Below are positions 6,789 to 13,399 of a DNA stretch of 15,605 bases, one piece after another. Where the stretch lies: positions 1 through 15,605 of the forward strand of contig JAILFQ010000380.1 in assembly GCA_024697505.1 (NCBI GenBank), in the 5' to 3' direction. The stretch comes from Lachnospiraceae bacterium (GTDB lineage: Bacteria; Bacillota; Clostridia; Lachnospirales; Lachnospiraceae). The translations under genes were made by a program, and so were the position numbers. The first letter of the stretch is position 1. Each line of letters opens with the position of its first letter. Below the pieces are notes generated by a model. That model had not been told where the DNA came from, made no database searches, and was given only the letters and a program-made list of their open reading frames with translations.

Positions 6789-7703
6789 AAATCTTACCTC
6801 GTCGGTATAATTTAGAACCGGTGCACCGTTCCGGTCAAACTCCAACGGGAGAACAACATAACGGGAGTCGTTATAATCCTTGGCATTCCATCTGTCAGAA
6901 AAGTAAAACGTTTGCTCCTTTTCCCCGGTGAGTTTTAAAAGGAAGGCAGGTTGTGTGCGGTAGGTGGTTTCGTCGCCTATGTTGCAAAGAGTAGACCATT
7001 TTCCATCTATTTTGTCTGCCACCGCGTATTTACACTGATTAGGCGCCCAGCCCGTACAGTAGGATGTTAACATATAATACCTGTTTTGGTGTTTTACAAG
7101 GGCGGGAGCTTCTCTGTATTCCCCTTGCCAAAGTTTACTTATTAAGCACTCTGTGTTCATATAATCATCTGTTAACCTGTAAATATGCATATCTGCGTTG
7201 TCTCTTGAGGAAGAAATAAAATAGGCGGTTTCGTCATCATCCACAAATAAGGTGCAGTCTCTGGACATATAACCGAAAGGATTAAAGCAGCCATGGTAGG
7301 TAAATTCTCCGTCCGGGGTATCTGCCGTTGCAATGCCGCAGGCTGCAAGTCTGTAGTCCTTTCCATTTTCAACATGCATCCACATAACATATTTTCCGGT
7401 TTTTTTATTATAAATAACCTTTGGCCTTTCTATGTTTATCTTGCCGCCATCTTCATTTAAAAGCCTCAGATCGGTCTTTACACGGTGCTCGGCAGTTTTG
7501 CCTTCCGTAGTAAGCGCATCTCTGACAAATTCCCAATTTACAAGATCCGTGGACTTGTAAACAGAAACATACCTGTTTCCGGTTCTGTTCTCGCCGTACC
7601 AGTAAAAGACATCATTTGCCTGCAAAATGCAGCCACCATGGGCATGCAGAACATTACCTGCTGTATCTTTTAAAATTTCTCCGTTTTTAAAGCATGTATT
7701 CAT
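6786..7703 (-). CDS. Cytoplasmic GH43-like glycoside hydrolase (arabinofuranosidase/galactanase type)
   Basis: A 305-residue single-domain five-bladed beta-propeller enzyme with no signal peptide. Seen: HAHGGCIL (20-27) with VFYWYGEN, STDLVNW (51-57), INIERPKVIYN (89-99), SRDCTLFVDDD (147-157) and YREAPALVK (196-204), where Glu198 is the likely general acid, then a TGWAPN loop and DSRYVVLPLEF near the end. This set resembles GH43 subfamilies around 24 and 34, which include exo-beta-1,3-galactanases and arabinofuranosidases or galactofuranosidases, so arabinogalactan oligosaccharides are possible substrates. AAGGAGAGG precedes the ATG. It is the last gene downstream of the ABC operon, but a terminator at 7742-7771 separates it from the binding-protein gene. 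Its TGA stop is the first three bases of the palindrome at 6760-6788 (minus-strand reading), so the original C terminus may have been altered. Confidence 0.82.
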   Translation of the reverse strand: MNTCFKNGEILKDTAGNVLHAHGGCILQANDVFYWYGENRTGNRYVSVYKSTDLVNWEFVRDALTTEGKTAEHRVKTDLRLLNEDGGKINIERPKVIYNKKTGKYVMWMHVENGKDYRLAACGIATADTPDGEFTYHGCFNPFGYMSRDCTLFVDDDETAYFISSSRDNADMHIYRLTDDYMNTECLISKLWQGEYREAPALVKHQNRYYMLTSYCTGWAPNQCKYAVADKIDGKWSTLCNIGDETTYRTQPAFLLKLTGEKEQTFYFSDRWNAKDYNDSRYVVLPLEFDRNGAPVLNYTDEVRF

Positions 7704-7737
7704 CTTTTATTCCTCTCCTTCTTACCTTACCGGACGT

Positions 7738-7771
7738 AAAAATAGGTTGGGGAAGCAATACCCCAACCTAT
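7738..7771 (-). terminator. Intrinsic terminator after the solute-binding protein gene
   Basis: ATAGGTTGGGG (7742-7752) and CCCCAACCTAT (7761-7771) form a perfect 11-bp stem with an 8-nt loop. On the minus strand it is followed by T residues to 7738. It lies 25 bp after the binding-protein stop and 38 bp above the GH43-like start, so that gene depends on readthrough or on an unrecognised promoter. Confidence 0.85.
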
Positions 7772-7796
7772 CTCACACAAAACAAAGAGTTTTGAA

Positions 7797-9440
7797 CTAT
7801 TTGCCATTTTTTACATCAAGAAATGCCTGAATCTGATTTATCATTTCCTGTCTTACTTTTTCAAGACCTACCTTTTTAGCATCTGCGTTCCAGGTATTTA
7901 TCTTTGCAACAGCTTCCTTTGCGTCATACATGGATAATGTAAACTGAAGTTCTCCGGAAAGTGCGGAAATATTTGCCACCTGGGTTTCCAGTTCAGACTT
8001 GTTAAAGGTAAATCCTGCAAGAGGGCTTAATTTATATGTTGCATTATCGTAGATGTACTCGAAATCCGCCTTAAGTTCTTTGTTATTCATTACAAATTCA
8101 CTGTCTCTCACATATGTAGGATTAAGAGTAAACGAGTATGTAGGCATAAAATACTGCTTGTCCTCGTCCAAGTCAAGCAGGCGGTAACCGTCCTCTCCGA
8201 CAGCTTCCCAGTCTTCTCCCTGAATACCGTACTGGAAAAGGTCGTGAGCTTCCTGGCTGCCAAACATCCAGTCAAGGAAGTACATAACAGCATCTGTTTT
8301 CTCAGACCACTCAGGAACAACAAGCCAGTTATTTGTAACCATGTCGCATACAACTGCGCCCTTTTCTTTATTTCTCTGAGCATCTTCAATAACATAGTAT
8401 CCGAATTCCGCATCAGGATTCTTGCCCTTTGCTTCTTTATACTTACTTTCATACTCGGTTAAAGCGCAATAAGTAATTGCCGCATCTTTTTCAACAGCAT
8501 CCGTTGTTCCTCTGGAAGGATTAAGATAATCATTCCACTTGGTTCTGTCCACAATATATTCTGTTATAAAGTCATACTTGTAGCCTTCAGGCATCTTTGC
8601 AAATTCAGCCGCATCATCGCCCGGAAAAACTACGTTTAATACTGTCTTTTCATCAGCGCTCAGTCCCACATATGCCCAGGTCTGGTCACCGAATATGTTT
8701 ACATTGTCCTGTGTATACACATGATCGTGCTTTGCGCTGTACCATGGAGAATCCATACGGAAGAAGTTTGAAATGCTTACGCCCTCCATATCCGGCTCAT
8801 TTGCAACAACTGTCTTCACAAAGGCCATAAGGCTTTCCTCGTCCTTAATAGGTGCGCAGTTATATTTTTTACGAAGGTCTTCACGGTACATAAAGCCTCT
8901 GGAATCCTCAAAGTAAGATGCCAGGTTAATGCCGAATATGCCCTTGGAATATGTGCCGTCGTCATTACGCACATAAGAAGTCATGGCGTCTGTAAAGTCC
9001 TTTGAGAAGGCCTTTTTAAGTCCCGGGAACTTGTCGTTGTTAAAATAGGATGTTAAATCCGCAAAATCACCTTCCTGTACAAAATTGCTAAGGCCGTGCC
9101 ATCCTCCGCAGAACATGAGGTCATAATCTTCCTGTGCCGCAACAGCCATTGTAAGCTTGTCCTTGTAGTCTCCGCCAACAACAAAAGTAAACTCCGGATG
9201 GATCTTGCTCATAATAGGATCGTCTTTTGTCATTTCCTCATATTTTTTCAGGACTTTATCAAGATTTCTGTATTCATTCATAACACGGATCTTTATTGTT
9301 GTGTCCTTCATCTTGCCTGTCCCGTTTGTGCCCCCGGCCGCATCATTTGAATCCTTGCCGCCGCAAGCTGCAAGTGCTGCGCCTATTACCATTATCATAA
9401 GCATTGCCAGCACCCTTTTAAAAAATTCCTTCCCTTTCAT
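7797..9440 (-). CDS. ABC transporter extracellular sugar-binding lipoprotein (LplA/YtcQ type)
   Basis: A 547-residue lipoprotein expected to capture oligosaccharides outside the membrane and pass them to the two permeases encoded just upstream. Residues 1-26 are a lipoprotein signal with LAAC ending at Cys26, followed by a Gly/Asn/Asp-rich linker. The body is a family 1 solute-binding fold (TTIKIRVMNEYRNLDKVLKKY near residue 47, VNIFGDQTWAYVGL, WLVVPEWSEKTDAVMYFLDWMF). The last 70 residues or so match the DUF3502-like C-terminal region of LplA-type binding proteins (SPLAGFTFNKSELETQ and following). The start is supported by AGGAGG 8 bp upstream. It is third in the operon, 64 bp after the second permease, and ends at a strong terminator. 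The ligand is not predictable from sequence. YtcQ, YteP and YtcP relatives carry pectin-derived disaccharides, and the neighbouring enzymes here suggest acidic plant oligosaccharides. Confidence 0.9.
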   Translation of the reverse strand: MKGKEFFKRVLAMLMIMVIGAALAACGGKDSNDAAGGTNGTGKMKDTTIKIRVMNEYRNLDKVLKKYEEMTKDDPIMSKIHPEFTFVVGGDYKDKLTMAVAAQEDYDLMFCGGWHGLSNFVQEGDFADLTSYFNNDKFPGLKKAFSKDFTDAMTSYVRNDDGTYSKGIFGINLASYFEDSRGFMYREDLRKKYNCAPIKDEESLMAFVKTVVANEPDMEGVSISNFFRMDSPWYSAKHDHVYTQDNVNIFGDQTWAYVGLSADEKTVLNVVFPGDDAAEFAKMPEGYKYDFITEYIVDRTKWNDYLNPSRGTTDAVEKDAAITYCALTEYESKYKEAKGKNPDAEFGYYVIEDAQRNKEKGAVVCDMVTNNWLVVPEWSEKTDAVMYFLDWMFGSQEAHDLFQYGIQGEDWEAVGEDGYRLLDLDEDKQYFMPTYSFTLNPTYVRDSEFVMNNKELKADFEYIYDNATYKLSPLAGFTFNKSELETQVANISALSGELQFTLSMYDAKEAVAKINTWNADAKKVGLEKVRQEMINQIQAFLDVKNGK

Positions 9441-9504
9441 TTCTTTTCCTCCTGTTAATTATATATGTCAAATGCGTTGCGCATAGACTGTACCAAAACC
9501 CCGT

Positions 9505-10392
9505 TTACCCCTTTATTGCCCCAACCGTAAGCCCGCTGGTAAAATACTTCTGCACATACGGGTACAATAAAATGATAGGTCCGATGGCTACAACCGTAGT
9601 TGCCATTCTCAGAGAATTTGTAGGCACCTCACCCACGGAAATGCCTATTGTTCTTGCCATCTCCTTCATTGCATCTGCATTTCGCATCATTCTCATTAAA
9701 AGATACTGTAATGGGAAAAGATTGCTGTCTTCAATGTAAAGCATGGCATTAAACCACTGGTTCCAATAGCCGAGGGCATAAAAAAGAGCAATTGTTGCAA
9801 GCCCCGGAACGGAAACCGGAAGAATTATCTTCCACAATATCTGAAGGTCGTTTGCCCCGTCTATATAAGCGGATTCCGACAGTTCTTTGGGTATTCCCTG
9901 GAAAAAATTTCGCATAAGAAACATATTCCAGGCACTGAATGCCACGGGGAATATTAATACCCAAATGCTGTTTTTTAACCCCAAAGTTCTGGAGATTAAG
10001 AGGTATGTCGGAACCAGACCACCGTTAAAAAGCATGGTAAAATATGCAAAAAACGTGATCACATTTCTGTATTTAAGTTTCTTAAGCGAAATAGGGTAGG
10101 CCATTGTAACGGTCAAAAACATACTTACCAAAGTTCCCGCAACCGTAGAAAATATGGTAACGCCGTAGGCTTTAAAAATCTGGCTGTCACCAAGGACTAT
10201 CTTGTATGCCTCCAAAGTAAAGTTCTTTGGAATAAGTGGGAAACCGTAGGTGGCAAAGTTGGCTTCTTCTTCAAAACTACTGGCCACTATTATTACAAAA
10301 GGAAAGATGCAGAATAAACAAAACGCTGTTGCTATGGTATACACCACAATCTCAAAAACTATCTCTCCTTTGGATTTCTTCATTGTTTTCAT
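9505..10392 (-). CDS. ABC sugar transporter permease (LplC/YtcP type)
   Basis: A 295-residue integral membrane protein of the MalG-like (CUT1) permease class with six predicted hydrophobic segments, beginning with the one at about 11-37. The cytoplasmic EAA loop, where the ATPase docks, is at about 171-192 (LSESAYIDGANDLQILWKII). The ending YPYVQKYFTSGLTVGAIKG is the typical carboxyl terminus of YtcP/LplC proteins. The ATG is supported by AGGAG 7 bp upstream. That site overlaps the stop codon of the preceding permease gene (10-bp gap), so the two subunits are probably translationally coupled. It forms a heterodimer with the upstream permease. No ATP-binding subunit is encoded nearby. Confidence 0.94.
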   Translation of the reverse strand: MKTMKKSKGEIVFEIVVYTIATAFCLFCIFPFVIIVASSFEEEANFATYGFPLIPKNFTLEAYKIVLGDSQIFKAYGVTIFSTVAGTLVSMFLTVTMAYPISLKKLKYRNVITFFAYFTMLFNGGLVPTYLLISRTLGLKNSIWVLIFPVAFSAWNMFLMRNFFQGIPKELSESAYIDGANDLQILWKIILPVSVPGLATIALFYALGYWNQWFNAMLYIEDSNLFPLQYLLMRMMRNADAMKEMARTIGISVGEVPTNSLRMATTVVAIGPIILLYPYVQKYFTSGLTVGAIKG

Positions 10393-10402
10393 ATATTATC
10401 TC

Positions 10403-11314
10403 CTAAAATATGGCTGCATCCGGCTCAATCTTTTTGGTTATTGCATTGGAAAGGAATACAAGTATAAGTCCCACAACCGACTGGAATAAGCTTGTTGCCG
10501 TGCTCATTCCGAGATTGTTCATTTGTCGCAGTGCCCTGTAAACAAAGGTGTCTACAACATCTGTAGTGGAAAAGAGTCCCGTATTGTCGCCAACCAGGGC
10601 ATATATCATTCCAAAGTCTCCGTTAAAGATTTTACCCACGCTCATTATTGTAAGCATAATGATGGTTGTTCTAAGAAGAGGCAAAGTAATCTTTGTAACC
10701 CTTTGCAGCCTTGTTGCGCCGTCCACTTTTGCGGCTTCATAGATTTCCCTATCGAAGCCTGTAATTGCAGCAACATAAACTATAGAGCCGTAACCTGCTC
10801 CCTGCCAGATTTTAAGAATTACCAAAATGATGGGCCATGCCTCGGCATTTCTGTAAAACATAGGATCCGCCGCCCCATTGCTCGTTATCCAATTGGTAAT
10901 TATTCCGCTGCTTCCCACAATGCCGCTCATAAACATTGCCACAACGGTCCATGAAACAAAATGCGGAAAGATGGCTATGGTTTGAACCAATTTGTTGTAT
11001 ACCTTGTTTTTTATCTCCACAAAAACCAAAGCCAGCAAAACCGAGAAAAAAGTTGTGAAAATAAGGAACAAAAGATTCAGAAGAATAGTATTGGAAAAGA
11101 TTTTCCAGATTCCCTTGTAATTAAACAAAAACCTGAAATTATCAAGGCCTGCCCAAGGGCTGTTCCATATTCCTTTTTTGTAACTGTAATCCTTAAATGC
11201 AATAAGAATGCCATACATTGGATAATAGCTGAATATGCATATCCAAATGATAGAGGGAACCGTCATTGCATAAAGGAGTTTATTTTTCCATAATTCCCGA
11301 AATACATTTTTCAT
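10403..11314 (-). CDS. ABC sugar transporter permease (LplB/YteP type)
   Basis: A 303-residue membrane protein of the MalF-like CUT1 permease class, first gene of the transporter operon. Seen: a short cytoplasmic start, a first membrane segment at about 15-40 with YPMYGILIAFKDYSYKKGIW (typical of YteP/LplB proteins), further hydrophobic segments at about 75-100 and 110-135, and the EAA ATPase-docking loop at about 192-212 (YEAAKVDGATRLQRVTKIT). GAGGTG stands about 10 bp before the ATG. A divergent promoter region shared with the AraC regulator lies in the 149 bp upstream, so expression is probably under that regulator. LplB/YteP-type systems use the shared ATPase MsmX in Bacillus, and the same is inferred here because no ATPase gene is present. 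Confidence 0.94.
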   Translation of the reverse strand: MKNVFRELWKNKLLYAMTVPSIIWICIFSYYPMYGILIAFKDYSYKKGIWNSPWAGLDNFRFLFNYKGIWKIFSNTILLNLLFLIFTTFFSVLLALVFVEIKNKVYNKLVQTIAIFPHFVSWTVVAMFMSGIVGSSGIITNWITSNGAADPMFYRNAEAWPIILVILKIWQGAGYGSIVYVAAITGFDREIYEAAKVDGATRLQRVTKITLPLLRTTIIMLTIMSVGKIFNGDFGMIYALVGDNTGLFSTTDVVDTFVYRALRQMNNLGMSTATSLFQSVVGLILVFLSNAITKKIEPDAAIF

Positions 11315-11371
11315 TTGTAGCTTTCACCTCTGTTTTCACCGGAGCCTTCTCACCCCGATTTATCTGCTTCG

Positions 11372-11399
11372 TGTATAAAAAAGTTTATATTATTGACAG
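11372..11399 (-). promoter_or_regulatory. Candidate promoter of the ABC transporter operon
   Basis: On the minus strand CTGTCA (11394-11399) and TATACA (11372-11377) are separated by 16 bp. The -35 box overlaps, on the opposite strand, the TTGACA of the araC promoter. The leader to the first permease ATG is about 50 nt. Confidence 0.5.
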
Positions 11400-11421
11400 C
11401 TTAAAAACTATATTCTAATAT
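11393..11421 (+). promoter_or_regulatory. Promoter of the araC-type regulator gene
   Basis: A consensus TTGACA (11393-11398) and TAATAT (11416-11421) are separated by 17 bp. The start codon at 11464 is preceded by AAGGAG 8 bp upstream. The consensus -35 suggests steady basal expression, and its position back to back with the operon promoter allows the two to compete. Confidence 0.65.
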
Positions 11422-11463
11422 GATTATTAACTGACTTATTCTGCAATTTATAAGGAGCTTATT

Positions 11464-12261
11464 ATGATAACTGTTTCTTCCTGCGGCTACGATTCCAACC
11501 ACAAAAAGCCTTGCAATGTCTCATATAATCTTACTTCAGACGAATATCTCGCCCTGCTTGTAAAGACAGATGCCTGGTTTTACATAAATGATGAACTTGT
11601 TGAAACACGCCCCAACATGCTTATAATTTATCCACCAAAGTCCACAATAAGATATGGAAGGGACGAGGCCGGTTATAATGATGACTGGATCCATTTCAGC
11701 TTAAAAGACACTGATGATGCCTTTTTAACAAATACAGATATACCTATGCTAAAACCCTTATATCTCTACGATTTCAGAAGTCTGGCAAATATTGTGGAAT
11801 CATTGTCCAAAGCCTTTCATAAAAATTCTGCCTATAAAAATGTCTTGGTGGACCATTACATGCACCTTTTTCTTTACTCCGTTATGGACCAGCTTTCCAC
11901 ACTTCAGTCGGAAAAGGTGCCAAAATACTATCTGGAACTTTCCCAGCTGCGAACTGCCATCTATAATTCTCCTTCAAAGAACTGGTCGGCTCAGGAAATG
12001 GCCGAGTCTCTTTTTATAAGCGTTTCCCACTTTGAACACCTCTACAAGGAATTCTTTGACATATCCTGCAGAACGGACATTATAAATGCCAGAATAAGAC
12101 TGGCCGAGTTTTATCTTTCCACAACGGACCTGAGTGTTAAGGAAATTGCCGACTTATGCGGTTATGAAAATGAATTGCATTTTATGAGACAGTTTAAAAA
12201 GTTTACCAAAAACACGCCTACCGAATGCAGGAAGAACCATTCTCAGATCACCACATTCTAA
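11464..12261 (+). CDS. AraC-family transcriptional regulator
   Basis: A 265-residue regulator that should bind DNA near the locus promoters and respond to a sugar. An N-terminal cupin-like sensor covers about 20-85 (LVKTDAWFYINDELVETRPNM... is the typical start, with YPPKS and WIHFSL strands). The C-terminal 100 residues hold the two AraC helix-turn-helices: the first at about 174-200 (WSAQEMAESLFISVSHFEHLYKEF is its core), the second at about 224-247 (VKEIADLCGYENELHFMRQFKK), followed by the usual TPTECRK tail. It is transcribed away from the permease operon and converges on the GH88 gene, with the two stop regions overlapping by 14 bp. Both arms of the locus flank it, which makes it the likely local activator. 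The ligand is unknown. Confidence 0.92.
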   Translation: MITVSSCGYDSNHKKPCNVSYNLTSDEYLALLVKTDAWFYINDELVETRPNMLIIYPPKSTIRYGRDEAGYNDDWIHFSLKDTDDAFLTNTDIPMLKPLYLYDFRSLANIVESLSKAFHKNSAYKNVLVDHYMHLFLYSVMDQLSTLQSEKVPKYYLELSQLRTAIYNSPSKNWSAQEMAESLFISVSHFEHLYKEFFDISCRTDIINARIRLAEFYLSTTDLSVKEIADLCGYENELHFMRQFKKFTKNTPTECRKNHSQITTF

Positions 12262-13399
12262 AATCCGAACCTGCCATTTTATAGAGAGCCTCTATGTAAA
12301 AATAGTCCGCGTAAACCATGGTTGTATGGTGAACATCGCTATGGTAGGCAGCGGAACAATTCTTTACAAGAGCCTCACATTCCTTTGAATAATCAATTCT
12401 TGTCTTTGCAAGAGTTTCCAGAATTTTAAAGGCTGTTTCTTCATATTTTATCTTTTTTTCATGGTCAGAAACCACCCCTGCAAGTTCCAGAAAGCCTCCC
12501 GCAATTATACAGGCCGCACAGGAATCTTCGTAATCCGGCTCCTCCGGCTGGTCGAAATCCACCGGTATAACATAGGAAGGGCCAATCTTTGAGATACAAT
12601 AGTCTCCTACTTTTACAGCGGTATCAAGAAATTTCTTTTCTCCGGAATGTAAATAAGCATTCACAAAGCCGTACAAAGCCCAGCCTTGTCCTCTTGTCCA
12701 GGCCGAACCGTGAGCATATCCCTGGCCTCCGTGACTTTTTATTCTTCTGCCGGTTTCCGGGTCAAACTCTACAATGTGGCAAACCGAGCCATCATTCCTC
12801 ACAAAGGCGTCTGCAACCGTATTTGCATGAGTTACCGCTATGTGAGTGTATCTTGGATCTTTAATTTCTTCCCCCGCCCAAAAAAGAAGGGAAAGATTAA
12901 ACATACAGTCTATTATTGCCCACCCTCTTGTGTCGCACCATTCAAGATCATTCCATGCTCTTATGAAGCCGCCCGCTTCATTAAAGCGCCCTGCAAGAAG
13001 ATTTGCAGCATGCAGGCCTCTTTTTCTTGAAGTCATATCGCCTGTAAGTCTGTAATCTGCCACAGCACTGGGAACAAACATAAATCCAACATCATGATGA
13101 AGGCCGTAGAACATGTCAAATGCACGGTCCAAAGTTTCCTCTTGAATTCTTGCATCATTTACGTACTTCTTAGCTTTGGTGTCGTTATACAAAAGCCACA
13201 TAATACCTGCCCAAAAGCCATTTGTCCACCAGTTTACGCCGTCATCTATTCTGAAATTTTTTTCTTTGTCTGCCTTATTGTCGTAAACTCCGTTTTCATC
13301 AGTGGTATATGGTATCTTATACTTGTTGTTCTCCGCAACCCACTCTATTTTTACTCTAACTTTTTTTAACTCATCATTTGCCCATTCTTTATAAGTCAT
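12248..13399 (-). CDS. GH88 unsaturated glucuronyl hydrolase
   Basis: A 383-residue cytoplasmic enzyme of the GH88 (alpha/alpha)6-barrel family, which hydrates the double bond of 4,5-unsaturated uronic acids and so removes them from oligosaccharides made by polysaccharide lyases. Seen: GFWAGIMWLLY (61-71), HHDVGFMFVPSAV with Asp103, GWAIIDCMFNL with Asp164 (the two aspartates equivalent to those of characterised UGL enzymes), HIVEFDPETG, GQGYAHGSAWTRGQGWALYGF and an HHTTMVYADYFYIEAL ending. The frame opens at 13462, but the ATG at 13399 is chosen: CGAGG lies 8 bp upstream and the extra residues would sit inside the preceding gene. It overlaps the end of the GH43 gene by 11 bp, implying translational coupling. 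GH105 was considered, but the HHDVGFM and IIDCMFNL motifs fit GH88. No lyase gene is in the window to make its substrate. Confidence 0.9.
   Translation of the reverse strand: MTYKEWANDELKKVRVKIEWVAENNKYKIPYTTDENGVYDNKADKEKNFRIDDGVNWWTNGFWAGIMWLLYNDTKAKKYVNDARIQEETLDRAFDMFYGLHHDVGFMFVPSAVADYRLTGDMTSRKRGLHAANLLAGRFNEAGGFIRAWNDLEWCDTRGWAIIDCMFNLSLLFWAGEEIKDPRYTHIAVTHANTVADAFVRNDGSVCHIVEFDPETGRRIKSHGGQGYAHGSAWTRGQGWALYGFVNAYLHSGEKKFLDTAVKVGDYCISKIGPSYVIPVDFDQPEEPDYEDSCAACIIAGGFLELAGVVSDHEKKIKYEETAFKILETLAKTRIDYSKECEALVKNCSAAYHSDVHHTTMVYADYFYIEALYKMAGSDFRMW

Noticed and set aside
12248..13399. GH105 rather than GH88
   Set aside because: The permease type suggested a YteR-like GH105, but the HHDVGFM, IIDCMFNL and HGSAWTRGQGWALYGF motifs are those of GH88.
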